From the IMG/VR virus record IMGVR_UViG_3300027659_000075, positions 1 through 41,074 of that record: DNA of 41,074 nucleotides, one strand, 5' to 3'. The notes under the pieces were generated by a model. That model did no database searches. It saw only the letters and a program-made list of their open reading frames with translations, and was not told the origin of the DNA. Positions 18,781 through 25,930 of this stretch are shown here, piece after piece. The translations under genes and the position numbers were made by a program. The first letter of the stretch is position 1. Each line of letters starts with the position of its first letter. The stretch comes from a virus.

Positions 18781-19054
18781 ACGGGTCTATCCCTTCTTCT
18801 TCTAGGTGTTGTTCAATTGTACCAATAAGCGCATCTAGAAATCCCATTATGTGTAACCATGCCTGCATATTGCCCTGTGTGCTGTCGTAATACGCTTTAC
18901 ACAGCCTAATAGCGCTGTCGTTGGTCGCTGACAAAACAACATTAAGCCCGTTGTCTAGGTTGTGTTGAAGACTCTTTGCTTTTGATTCTATTTCTTCAAC
19001 TTGTTTGGCAGGGATAATATCGTATATCCAATCTTCAGGTCCTCTATTTGACAT
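18770..19054 (-). CDS. Hypothetical helical protein
   Basis: A 94-residue acidic helical protein starting MSNRGPEDWIYDIIPAKQVE. The start at 19054 is preferred because it overlaps the last codons of the 57-residue gene upstream and begins a well-balanced sequence; the reading frame stays open further upstream (to 19195), but that part reads over another gene. Helices around 18-90 include CKAYYDSTQGNMQAWLHIMG and an acidic end (EQHLEEEGIDPYAK). No family recognised. Part of the stop/start-coupled minus-strand chain downstream of the replication genes. Confidence 0.6.
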   Translation of the reverse strand: MSNRGPEDWIYDIIPAKQVEEIESKAKSLQHNLDNGLNVVLSATNDSAIRLCKAYYDSTQGNMQAWLHIMGFLDALIGTIEQHLEEEGIDPYAK

Positions 19055-19217
19055 GTTTTTTTTTCTTGTTGTGAACGTACAAACAATTTGTTTGTAAACC
19101 GTTTTCAAGAACTCCCTGACCAACATCAATCGGTCCATAATGTTTCTCCAATATTGCTGCAATTTCGGTTGGCGTAACGGGCATTTCAAATCCAATCACT
19201 AGCTGACTCGTTCGCAT
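19044..19217 (-). CDS. 57-residue hypothetical protein
   Basis: A short gene with a strong AGGAGAG five to ten bases before its ATG. The product reads MRTSQLVIGFEMPVTPTEI… and ends in a Lys-rich tail coded by an A-rich stretch (HNKKKKHVK). It overlaps the end of the HTH-DUF1599 gene by 32 bases and the start of the next gene by 11. The good ribosome site and neat packing make it convincing. Function unknown; the first half looks like a compact alpha/beta unit. Confidence 0.65.
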   Translation of the reverse strand: MRTSQLVIGFEMPVTPTEIAAILEKHYGPIDVGQGVLENGLQTNCLYVHNKKKKHVK

Positions 19218-20037
19218 AATTCTCTCCTAATTCCAAATGAAATGTTTCGTCGTTGAGCATTAAAGCTATTACGCAATAACCGACTATGTCCCGTAGCGTA
19301 TCAAGCAACGATTCGTTTTGTGCTTTAAATTTTTTGGATTTAAGATTGATGAGTCGTTCAACCTTGTCAGACAAACGCACAAGTACGCCTTTGAGCCCAA
19401 AGGCCGTTATGTTGCCGTGTCCGTAGTCGTGCTGTTTGGATGCCAACAAGGTGCACATCTTGCCGGAATCCCAAGCGTTGTGCATACGCAATTCTTGAAT
19501 TGCTTCAATGCCCATTTCTGTCCATAATAAAGAAACAGGAATGTCGTCTTGGTCAAAAAGACAAACTCGAGCAGACTGAATTAATTTTTGTAGTTTTTCT
19601 GGAAGAATTTCTTGTTCCTCTGTTGCGAATGACGCAATGTGCATAACCCATTGGCTTGCAGATTGTTCCCATGTGTTAACCACTCTGACCTTCTTTCTGA
19701 TTAGCGGGTGCATTGTTAATAGTTGTTGTAGTTTAGCATAAGCATTGTTCTTGAGTCGCCAAGCGTGTGGCTTGGAAACGCCAAGGCGTTTACCAAGCTG
19801 TTCATAAGAAAGAAACTCGCTGTTGACTGCATTTACAATAAATTGGTCCTGTTCATCGAGTTGCTCAATACACATTGCTACGGCTTCGCGCAAAGGTTGT
19901 AGTTCTTCCACCGACTCCTCAATCACGTCGGATACGGATAACATCAACGCCTCCATAGGCGTTTGTGGGCGTTGTCTACTTAGGTAGGTTGATGAAAAGA
20001 CGTAATTGTCTTGGGGGATGTCATTCTTGGACATCAT
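19186..20037 (-). CDS. HTH (sigma region 4-like) protein fused to DUF1599 domain
   Basis: This 283-residue protein joins two recognisable parts. Residues about 45-110 contain a helix-turn-helix resembling sigma-70 region 4 (LDEQDQFIVNAV…, then LSYEQLGKRLGVSKPHAWRL). The C-terminal about 110 residues match the nucleotide-modification-associated domain 1 (DUF1599) pattern: HDYGHGNITAFGLKGVLVRL, SDKVERLINL, NESLLDTLRDIVGYCVIALM. DUF1599 proteins occur in phages and have been linked to modified-base metabolism; its reaction is not established. The fusion could couple DNA or transcription control to nucleotide chemistry. ATG 20037 (or 20034) overlaps the end of the upstream nuclease gene; neither has a clear ribosome site. 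Confidence 0.72.
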   Translation of the reverse strand: MMSKNDIPQDNYVFSSTYLSRQRPQTPMEALMLSVSDVIEESVEELQPLREAVAMCIEQLDEQDQFIVNAVNSEFLSYEQLGKRLGVSKPHAWRLKNNAYAKLQQLLTMHPLIRKKVRVVNTWEQSASQWVMHIASFATEEQEILPEKLQKLIQSARVCLFDQDDIPVSLLWTEMGIEAIQELRMHNAWDSGKMCTLLASKQHDYGHGNITAFGLKGVLVRLSDKVERLINLKSKKFKAQNESLLDTLRDIVGYCVIALMLNDETFHLELGENYANESASDWI

Positions 20038-20449
20038 CGTATGCGGGGTCATAGAGGAGTTGCGACACTTCCTCTGGCAACAACAAATAACCCTTCGCTG
20101 GATTATTTGTGCCTTCCGCAAACAATCTAATTCTTGATTTCGGTAACATTTCTATATAGCGCTTTAATCTTTCCGTGGATACAACCACCATTGCCTGATT
20201 CATAGTGTACACATAAACCCACCACTCTGCTTCGGTTATCATAATGCCTGATGGTTTCCACCCGTGTTTTCTAGGGTTTTGAGCTGTTTCAACAACCATT
20301 TTGCCATTGCGATACCGGTCAGACTTAACTTCAAACGAACCATTAACAATACCTTGAAGAAAACTCTTAACTTGGTCTTCGCCCTGTTTGCCAAACTCCA
20401 AATCTTTTTTGAAGTTTGGTTTAGGAATGTCCCATCTAGATTCTTTCAT
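20021..20449 (-). CDS. PD-(D/E)XK-type nuclease
   Basis: A 142-residue protein with the core of a restriction-endonuclease-like fold: a helix with GKQGEDQVKSFL (E24), then a strand with FEVKSDRYRNGKMVVE (E40, K42, D44), the ExK signature, and further core strands (ITEAEWWVYVYTM). It lies between RusA and the HTH-DUF1599 gene in the replication/recombination block and probably acts on branched or host DNA. It is too small to carry extra specificity domains. The start has no ideal ribosome site and overlaps the RusA stop by four bases (ATGA). Confidence 0.7.
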   Translation of the reverse strand: MKESRWDIPKPNFKKDLEFGKQGEDQVKSFLQGIVNGSFEVKSDRYRNGKMVVETAQNPRKHGWKPSGIMITEAEWWVYVYTMNQAMVVVSTERLKRYIEMLPKSRIRLFAEGTNNPAKGYLLLPEEVSQLLYDPAYDDVQE

Positions 20450-20799
20450 GTTTTTTCCAATTCCAAAATAATTACTTGTTTGTCGTCTTTAAAAGCCACA
20501 CCGTTTAACGCATCCAAAACAGACTTTGCGTAATTGTCAATGTCTCCTCTTAGTTTGCTTTTTGTAAACAAATCTTTTATTGGTTCTATTACCACAACCG
20601 TTCTGTCAATGTTGAATACAAGTTTTATTCGAAGTGGTTCTTCGGCAAAGTATGGTCCTTTGTATTCTGCGGCAAAAGCTTTTTCATATTCCCGTGTGGC
20701 TTTAGCTGTGTAGGTATGTCCAGTCTTTGTCATACGAGGTCGGTCTTTTGATTTGGGACGCATGTGTATGATTTGGCTGTAGAACTTTGTTTTTTTCAT
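20446..20799 (-). CDS. rusA: RusA-family Holliday junction resolvase
   Basis: A 117-residue protein with the RusA signature: KDRPRMTKTGHTYT near the N-terminus and the catalytic stretch LRGDIDNYAKSVLDALNGVA (D86, D88), followed by KDDKQV (D105, D106). RusA dimers cut four-way junctions; in phages they resolve recombination and replication intermediates before packaging. Length matches the family. It sits directly after the primase gene (four-base overlap) and before a second nuclease. Confidence 0.88.
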   Translation of the reverse strand: MKKTKFYSQIIHMRPKSKDRPRMTKTGHTYTAKATREYEKAFAAEYKGPYFAEEPLRIKLVFNIDRTVVVIEPIKDLFTKSKLRGDIDNYAKSVLDALNGVAFKDDKQVIILELEKT

Positions 20800-21677
20800 T
20801 CGCCGTATACATCTGCAATGATTTTTGCCAAGTGCATCTCCCCATCTTCTCTTGCATGGAACTTACCCCACTGCATATCAGCTGTGCGAATCAAACCGTA
20901 AGCCAATTCAATTGGAATACCATCAGACCTAAGCCGATATGCAAGTTTAACCAAGCAAGTAGAACGGTCTGTATCGTCCATTGGACCCTCAAGAAACATC
21001 TTCAAAGTCCACGGATGTAATATTGTTTTAGCAACATCAACGGGGATTGGCGTACCCTTTGCAACGAACTGTGCTGGAGTCTTGGGAACGTAAGCGTCAG
21101 CAAGTGGTTGTAAATCTTTTTGCGTAACTGCGTAAGTCATTGCTTCGTTAACGAAAGTTTCTAGAGACAAAGGTCTATCGGAACTATCCATAATGTAGCG
21201 AACCGAGCACGGCTCAAACAAAGCGCCAGGATAGGGCAAACGAACATAATTGCCATAACCAGAAGCCTGTTCTTGCTTTGGATTGATTTCTTTAGCGGGA
21301 ACCTTAACTGCGGCGTGTGCGGCGAGCAAAGCTCGGCGCATCACGCGAGCCTCAACGGGCTCTTTGGCAAATACCCACACATGAAAACCTTTAACAGTTT
21401 TTTCAACCCAAGCCTCAATCAATTTTAATTTGAGTGCAAGTTGGATATTGCGAGCTTGGTCAATGTCATTTACGTCAATATCAGAGCAACCCCACCAAAC
21501 GGTGCTGTCGTCAAGCATTGGATAAATGCCAATGTATTCCTGTCCCCACAGATGTTTCGTAAACGAACCTTGGGTTACTGGCTGTTTGATACAGCCACCT
21601 TCCCACGAGCCGTAGGCGTCTGTGCGACCAGCAAACAATGTTGCAAAGTTTTTAGCCAACTCAGAATTGTCGGTCAT
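20796..21677 (-). CDS. Archaeo-eukaryotic-type DNA primase (AEP/prim-pol)
   Basis: A 293-residue primase. AEP motifs appear in order: motif I with DID in WWGCSDIDVND (D66, D68), motif II with a GFHVWVF strand (H99), then INPKQ (131-135) and YGNYVRLPYPG (141-151), a pattern shared with the TOTE-type and phage AEP primases. The C-terminal region (about 220-293) is helical and resembles PriCT-like extensions. It would make primers, and perhaps longer products, at the fork with the adjacent DnaB-like helicase, whose gene it overlaps by 17 bases. No separate DNA polymerase gene is visible. Confidence 0.82.
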   Translation of the reverse strand: MTDNSELAKNFATLFAGRTDAYGSWEGGCIKQPVTQGSFTKHLWGQEYIGIYPMLDDSTVWWGCSDIDVNDIDQARNIQLALKLKLIEAWVEKTVKGFHVWVFAKEPVEARVMRRALLAAHAAVKVPAKEINPKQEQASGYGNYVRLPYPGALFEPCSVRYIMDSSDRPLSLETFVNEAMTYAVTQKDLQPLADAYVPKTPAQFVAKGTPIPVDVAKTILHPWTLKMFLEGPMDDTDRSTCLVKLAYRLRSDGIPIELAYGLIRTADMQWGKFHAREDGEMHLAKIIADVYGE

Positions 21678-22716
21678 GAAAACTCCTTAAGTATTGTTTT
21701 GGTAAATCGCCGTTAAGTAACGGAGTTAATCTACCCGTAGCCAAATCTAACTCAAAGTCAACATCATCCACAAGTTGACCAGCCGGTCGTTTGTTCTTCA
21801 ACAAACTAACCGTAACTGTGTATTCGTGAATTTTTGCTTCATATCGCAAAGAGTCCAAACGTTCCATTGCTCGTTCTGAATGGGTCTTATCAAGCTTGTT
21901 GATAATTTCATTCATCTCGGCCATGATTGAATACTTTTTACGACGAACGCCGATTACAGATGTTGCTTGTTGCTCGCCACCAAAAGCACCAGACGACATA
22001 GTTAGCTTCATGCCATCAGCACCCGAAGAACGAGAAGTTTGATGCAACACGAGCATTGGTATGTCGTGTCTGCGACCAAACGACTTAACAAACGTCGCTT
22101 TGTCGGGGACTGTCTCGCCTGCCTCCACAAGGTCTAGGTAGTCAACAACCACCAAATCTGGTATCTGCCCCCACACATCGCACACCTCATTGTAGGCGCG
22201 TTCCATGTCCAGGGCTGTTAGTGGTTGGTCAAATACTGCAAGGTTGGGAAAGTTTTCTTCTGCTGTTTGCCTAAGCAAATCAATGGTGTCTTTGTCATCT
22301 ATCGCAACCAAACGCTCTAATTCTCGAGCGTCAATGCCGTGATACATGCAAGTAAGTTTGGTCAGAATTAACTGACGTGGTTCGTCTGGAATAAACATCG
22401 CAATGTGTTTGTCACGATTCTCAAGTAGTGAATGCAGTAGTAGCAATGTCTTGCCACCGTGCGCATACCCAATCATCATTGACATTTCACCTGCGGCAAT
22501 GCCACGCATTTCTGCGTCAATCTGTGGCAACCCTAAATGAATTCTTTCGTGCGGACTCTGTGCCCACCTAACAAAAGTATGAGCCGCCTCTGAAAGCGGC
22601 TCATACATTCTGTATTCAGTTGGTGGACTAACAGGTTGAGAGTCAGGCGGGAGTGACTTCGCCTGACCCTCTACTGTTTCCCAGCCCGCAGAAACTTGCT
22701 CTGCGGTTAGTTTCAT
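21661..22716 (-). CDS. DnaB-like replicative helicase (RecA fold)
   Basis: A 351-residue hexameric-helicase type ATPase. Walker A is GYAHGGKT (83-90), Walker B is PDLVVVDYLDLV (about 186-197) and the DnaB/SF4 motif with the sensing Gln is VLHQTSR (223-229). Upstream GLPQIDAEMRGIAAGEM matches the segment preceding Walker A in DnaB C-terminal domains. It lacks the DnaB N-terminal domain, as many phage helicases do. ATG follows directly on the previous stop (TAAATG). Confidence 0.87.
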   Translation of the reverse strand: MKLTAEQVSAGWETVEGQAKSLPPDSQPVSPPTEYRMYEPLSEAAHTFVRWAQSPHERIHLGLPQIDAEMRGIAAGEMSMMIGYAHGGKTLLLLHSLLENRDKHIAMFIPDEPRQLILTKLTCMYHGIDARELERLVAIDDKDTIDLLRQTAEENFPNLAVFDQPLTALDMERAYNEVCDVWGQIPDLVVVDYLDLVEAGETVPDKATFVKSFGRRHDIPMLVLHQTSRSSGADGMKLTMSSGAFGGEQQATSVIGVRRKKYSIMAEMNEIINKLDKTHSERAMERLDSLRYEAKIHEYTVTVSLLKNKRPAGQLVDDVDFELDLATGRLTPLLNGDLPKQYLRSFHDRQF

Positions 22717-23130
22717 TTAAGCCTGCCGTGTTCGTGGTGGCCAGTAAGCCTTGTCGGCGTCAACTGCTTTGAACCAAGGGCGCTTTGCGTTGTCCTTGAG
22801 TCCATCACGGTTGTCGTACACCTTGGTGATGCCATCACGCTTGCATGCTTTGATTAGCCAGTCAGGAATGTCGCCGTGTTGCTTGCCAGCGATTTGCACA
22901 GACTCGCCCGATGAGTTTTCTACGGGTGTTGCATTGAATGTCTTCTTTGCCATCTCGTAGATTTCCGCGCTTGGTGCGCCACCGTCAATTGCTTCAAAAA
23001 TGATGTCCTTAACACTCGTGAACAAAGTTGCGAACTCGCCCAACTTTGCATCTGTGTCTGCTTCCGTATTCACGAGGTCGGCTGCGATTTTTGCAGCGAC
23101 TTGTGTAATGATTGCTCTGTCCTTATCCAT
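22717..23130 (-). CDS. Conserved replication-block protein of unknown function
   Basis: A 137-residue protein placed between the exonuclease and the helicase. The start at 23130 follows a GGAGG eight bases upstream; a longer version would read into the upstream gene. The N-terminal half is helical (ITQVAAKIAADL…); the C-terminal part reads IPDWLIKACKRDGITKVYDN, then RPWFKAVDADKAYWPP, a compact conserved-looking module with aromatic residues. I recall similar proteins in actinobacterial phages beside recombination nucleases, where single-stranded DNA binding has been suspected, but nothing here proves that. Confidence 0.6.
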   Translation of the reverse strand: MDKDRAIITQVAAKIAADLVNTEADTDAKLGEFATLFTSVKDIIFEAIDGGAPSAEIYEMAKKTFNATPVENSSGESVQIAGKQHGDIPDWLIKACKRDGITKVYDNRDGLKDNAKRPWFKAVDADKAYWPPRTRQA

Positions 23131-23968
23131 GTTGTGCCTCCTCGGCGTTGTTGTCGGGCTCACTTATGTGAGCACCCTTGCATACTGACCACCACGGGCA
23201 CCAGCGCTGTGAGCACAGGTAGTGTTGGTCATTTATTAACCAACGCTCATCCGTTGGTAAATCATTATCTTTCATCATAGCACACGCTGTTGCGACAGCA
23301 GACATAGCCTGCTTAACAACAAAATCTCCGTGAGCCTTACTTCTATGAACTGAAACAATTTGGCCATAGGCGTTGTTGACGCGAATCATTACGCCGAAAT
23401 TGAAAACTGATTTCTCTTGCGTAATACCAAGCTTGTGTCCTGCGTAAGAATAGATTGACGATTGAATGTCCTGAGATTGTTTTTCCAGCGCAGAATATTT
23501 TCGTGCTGCGGTTTTCCAATCCCAAATACCTAATTCGTGCAGGTAGTCCATCGTTCCTTCAAACCATAGTTCCATTCCATTCACGAAAGCGCCTGTCGGC
23601 ACCGAGAACGGAACTTCACAACTTCCACCCATTGGAACTTTGGGAAGAATATCTTTTACCCACGCTTCCGTTAGACCCAACACATGGTCATGCCAAGAGT
23701 CGGGGTTCACATTCGTGTGGTTAATTCCTGCGCTCTCAAGTTCTTTGAACTTGATGAGCGAAATGTCGGGGGCGTCTTTGACCGACGCATTCCCAGCCAA
23801 CACAGCTTCAATGCCGGCATGAACGGCAGTGCCGATTGCGGCGCTGTCGTTCTGCGTTTTGAATTCAGGTTGCACGACTGCAAGTCGTGCTCTTTCTGGA
23901 CACAAAAGCATGTCCTTCAACCATGACTGTCTCACAAAGACCCTGTTGGTCTCTTTGTCAATTCTCAT
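23123..23968 (-). CDS. Cas4/RecB-like PD-(D/E)XK exonuclease with Fe-S cysteines
   Basis: A 281-residue nuclease of the Cas4/RecB family. Visible elements in order are LLCPERARLA (C23), GTAVHAGIEAVL (H50), EGTMDYLHEL (D141), WDWKTAARKY (D150, K152) and QDIQSSIYSYAG, all parts of the RecB-type active site. Near the C-terminus LCSQRWCPWWSVCKG supplies three more cysteines which, with C23, would hold a [4Fe-4S] cluster. It would resect DNA ends for recombination. The start at 23968 is set by AGGAAGG six bases upstream. It is the first gene after a 174-bp gap with a promoter-like element. Confidence 0.85.
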   Translation of the reverse strand: MRIDKETNRVFVRQSWLKDMLLCPERARLAVVQPEFKTQNDSAAIGTAVHAGIEAVLAGNASVKDAPDISLIKFKELESAGINHTNVNPDSWHDHVLGLTEAWVKDILPKVPMGGSCEVPFSVPTGAFVNGMELWFEGTMDYLHELGIWDWKTAARKYSALEKQSQDIQSSIYSYAGHKLGITQEKSVFNFGVMIRVNNAYGQIVSVHRSKAHGDFVVKQAMSAVATACAMMKDNDLPTDERWLINDQHYLCSQRWCPWWSVCKGAHISEPDNNAEEAQHG

Positions 23969-24142
23969 TAGAACCTTCCTTTGTTTGTCTTGGAACCTTA
24001 CCACGCCGACGCTTTGCTTGGCGTGGTTCTTGTTGCTTGCCCCCCGCTATCGGGTCTCCGCTACCCCCCTGGAGGGGGATTATAGTAAAGCACATCTGTG
24101 TACGGTCTGTCAAGCATTTAGGCTCAACCCCGATTCCCCATA
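23969..24142 (-). promoter_or_regulatory. Promoter and leader of the replication genes
   Basis: This 174-bp gap is one of the few long spacers in the minus-strand unit. On the minus strand it holds a perfect TATAAT (24079-24084) followed at once by a C-rich start region, and a perfect TTGACA (24108-24113), but 23 bp apart, too far for ordinary sigma-70 use. Downstream are a small G/C hairpin (24064-24078) and a 7-bp stem CCACGCC/GGCGTGG (24001-24026). The TATAATCCCCC segment closely matches the likely late promoter at 32502, so an extended -10 or phage-specific promoter is plausible. Confidence 0.5.
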
Positions 24143-24655
24143 CTACGCCTGCCACGGTAGCCACCCATCTCCATGCTCTCTATCGGCATAGAGCCATATC
24201 AGCCTTGCTGATAGCAGGTTGGTTCGTGGGTGAAGCAGGTCGCCACACTGCTCCAGCACCCCGAAAGCCTGCAAGTACCCCTGCGGATACCATTGTGAGG
24301 GCTCACACCAATAGCCATTGACCTGTGCCAGCCCATACGAGCCCCCGTTGGGGTCTTGGTTTGAGTAGGACATCGTGAAGCACCTAGATTCGCGATGAAT
24401 GACATAGTCAAGCATCTCTAAATCTTCTTCACGCCAACCCACGCTTACTGCTATCTGAGCCCATTGTGGGCACAGCATGTTATGGGGCAGTGTTATTGCC
24501 TCGTCGTGCTTGATTGGTGTTATCCCAACCCGTTCTTCTGTTGATTCGTTTGGAGGTAGAGGAACAGGGTTGTTGTAGTTTGGTGGCCGTGGTGGGGTAA
24601 GCAACCAGCCCACTACCACCACGATAACTGTAACTAACGCTAATCGTTTGACCAT
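24143..24655 (-). CDS. Membrane-anchored lytic transglycosylase (lysozyme-like)
   Basis: A 170-residue protein with an N-terminal hydrophobic anchor (LALVTVIVVVVGWLL, about 5-19), a Pro-rich linker (20-45) and a lysozyme-like domain. The catalytic Glu is in VIHRESRCF (E89) and the family GLxQ motif is GSYGLAQVNGYW (105-116). Cysteines at about 62, 92, 117 and 137 suggest disulfides, so the domain works outside the membrane. It would cut peptidoglycan glycan strands, but it lies in the minus-strand unit, away from the late endolysin. It might help DNA entry, wall remodelling or lysis. It overlaps the upstream gene by 16 bases. Confidence 0.82.
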   Translation of the reverse strand: MVKRLALVTVIVVVVGWLLTPPRPPNYNNPVPLPPNESTEERVGITPIKHDEAITLPHNMLCPQWAQIAVSVGWREEDLEMLDYVIHRESRCFTMSYSNQDPNGGSYGLAQVNGYWCEPSQWYPQGYLQAFGVLEQCGDLLHPRTNLLSARLIWLYADREHGDGWLPWQA

Positions 24656-24894
24656 GATAAATCATCTCCCGCCAAGCCTGCGTTTAAAACAGACTCGAGT
24701 TCTTGTTTGGCTTCCAACAGCGCTTGGAACTCTGTGTAGGCGAGGTCTGCCCTGCTGTTGTCACCATGTCGTTGAATCTTTTTGGCTAACTGGTCTGTGC
24801 CTATTGACAAAGACTTTACGACGCAACGCAGTTGCGTCAATGTTAATTGCACCTCTAGTGTCGGCTCTGACCGACGATGCGATATCTTTTTCAT
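24640..24894 (-). CDS. Small hypothetical helical protein
   Basis: An 84-residue protein, basic at the N-terminus (MKKISHRRSE), then two amphipathic helices (LTQLRCVVKSLSIGTDQL and TEFQALLEAKQELESVL) and an acidic end. Its ATG overlaps the WhiB stop (ATGA), with GGAGA upstream, so it is translated with WhiB. No family recognised. Confidence 0.62.
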   Translation of the reverse strand: MKKISHRRSEPTLEVQLTLTQLRCVVKSLSIGTDQLAKKIQRHGDNSRADLAYTEFQALLEAKQELESVLNAGLAGDDLSWSND

Positions 24895-25202
24895 TTTATG
24901 TCTCCGTATTTGTTTAGTTTTGATATGCCGGCAAAGGTGAACAATCTACCACCCCATATACCAACACAATCGTGGTCTCTGGCGAAGTTGAAACATTCTG
25001 TTTTGACTTTACACGCATTACAGGTTGCAAACGCGCAATGTAGGTTAGAGCCTGGATAAATTGGCATCTTGCCCCGAACATTTTCAGGAAAGAACCATTC
25101 ACTAGGACAATTTGTACAATTTGCGTTTGCGTAAATTGTTTCTAGGTCTTTAGTCATTTGCTCATTGAGCAATTTTTTTTCTTCATTTGTTTTTGTTTTC
25201 AT
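24891..25202 (-). CDS. whiB: WhiB-family iron-sulfur transcription regulator
   Basis: A 103-residue WhiB-like protein. The diagnostic parts are CNACKVKTECFNFARDHD (C61-x2-C64-x5-C70) with an upstream cysteine (C29 or C32) completing the four-Cys [4Fe-4S] site, and the GIWGG turn at 81-85 followed by a basic C-terminus. WhiB proteins bind the principal sigma factor and are specific to Actinobacteria and their phages; phage copies can alter host transcription. This is the best host indicator in the window. The ATG lies just after the upstream gene, whose last codons provide a GGAGG. Confidence 0.88.
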   Translation of the reverse strand: MKTKTNEEKKLLNEQMTKDLETIYANANCTNCPSEWFFPENVRGKMPIYPGSNLHCAFATCNACKVKTECFNFARDHDCVGIWGGRLFTFAGISKLNKYGDIK

Positions 25203-25205
25203 GTT

Positions 25206-25418
25206 TTACCATCCTCCCATTTCTATAAATGATTTACCACCGATATCCCAACCTGCGTCGCGAAGTAGTTGCGACATTATCTCGCAACCGGCTTCACGCA
25301 CATAAGAACGAAACAGTTCTTCTATGTCTTCTAACGCAATTGCTTGCATCACACCTTTGAGGTGTGGCATACATTGTTCTGCGTCACTTAATTCAAACCC
25401 AACGCTTATTGCTGTCAT
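25206..25418 (-). CDS. Small acidic hypothetical protein
   Basis: A 70-residue protein with a strong AAAGGAGA ribosome site. It is helical and acidic (MQAIALEDIEELFRSYVREA, about 24-43), with Cys at 16 and 45. No motif recognised. It sits between a micropeptide and WhiB in a tightly packed early-type cluster, and its final codons carry the WhiB ribosome-binding sequence. Confidence 0.6.
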   Translation of the reverse strand: MTAISVGFELSDAEQCMPHLKGVMQAIALEDIEELFRSYVREAGCEIMSQLLRDAGWDIGGKSFIEMGGW

Positions 25419-25428
25419 AATGTCTCCT

Positions 25429-25503
25429 TTAGTGTTTTGTGATTTGGTTAATCATGAATATTGTTGAAACAATAAACACAATAACTACGATTGTAAATGT
25501 CAT
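25429..25503 (-). CDS. 24-residue single-span membrane micropeptide
   Basis: A very short reading frame, MTFTIVVIVFIVSTIFMINQ plus four residues, whose ATG overlaps the upstream TGA (ATGA). It is almost entirely one hydrophobic helix with a small basic tail. A strong ribosome site for the next gene follows its stop. It could be a small membrane modulator. A chance ORF cannot be excluded because of its length, but the overlap, the hydrophobic pattern and the otherwise empty gap favour a real gene. Confidence 0.45.
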   Translation of the reverse strand: MTFTIVVIVFIVSTIFMINQITKH

Positions 25504-25679
25504 GGCATTTCTTTTATTTTTTCGTTTAACCAACGACAACATCTTTGAACCCATTCATTGATGTTGATTATTTCGTCGTCGTCGTAGGGACGACCACCTG
25601 GATTATTGATGTAATCACCGAGTCCATCTTGCATGTAGTCAATGATTCCAAAAATATCTCCTTTGGTTATCTCGCTCAT
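25500..25679 (-). CDS. 59-residue hypothetical protein
   Basis: A short gene packed exactly between neighbours: it begins at the stop of the upstream gene and its TGA overlaps the micropeptide ATG. The product starts MSEITKGDIFGIIDYMQDGL and has an Asp-rich centre (RPYDDDEIINI) and a Trp/Cys-containing helix at the end (NEWVQRCCRWLNEKIKEMP). Function unknown. Confidence 0.62.
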   Translation of the reverse strand: MSEITKGDIFGIIDYMQDGLGDYINNPGGRPYDDDEIININEWVQRCCRWLNEKIKEMP

Positions 25680-25930
25680 TATTTTGCAACCTTTCTACAA
25701 ATAATTGAGTAATTGTTTTCGCCATGATTGATTGCCCACTCAATTTCTGGATACTGTTTACGGTATCCACCTACCTTTGATTGAAATTGTTTTAGTGCTC
25801 TTTCTGATTTTGTTGTTGATGACACGAGTATCGCCCACTTGTCAAATTCGCCCGTATTTATAAGGGTTTTTACAAATGCTTTTACCCTGTGAGTTCTTAT
25901 GACTGGATTTTCAATGTAATCAATTTTCAT
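25679..25930 (-). CDS. Small hypothetical protein
   Basis: An 83-residue basic alpha/beta protein (KAFVKTLINTGEFDKWAILV, then FQSKVGGYRKQYPEIEWAIN and SIICRKVAK). It has an AAGGAGAAAC ribosome site, overlaps the upstream gene by four bases and ends on the start of the next. No family recognised. Confidence 0.6.
   Translation of the reverse strand: MKIDYIENPVIRTHRVKAFVKTLINTGEFDKWAILVSSTTKSERALKQFQSKVGGYRKQYPEIEWAINHGENNYSIICRKVAK

Noticed and set aside
19044-19072. A9 run as a programmed frameshift joining the 57- and 94-residue genes
   Set aside because: The downstream frame would need a +1 (or -2) shift, no stimulatory structure or slippery heptamer is evident, and the downstream gene has its own ATG in the overlap.
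24079-24113. Standard sigma-70 promoter TTGACA/TATAAT
   Set aside because: Both boxes are perfect but 23 bp apart, well outside 16-18 bp, so only the -10 part is kept as a candidate.
23958-24321. Plus-strand open frames across the 24-kb gap
   Set aside because: They overlap the transglycosylase and exonuclease genes antisense, lack ribosome sites and have unlikely compositions.
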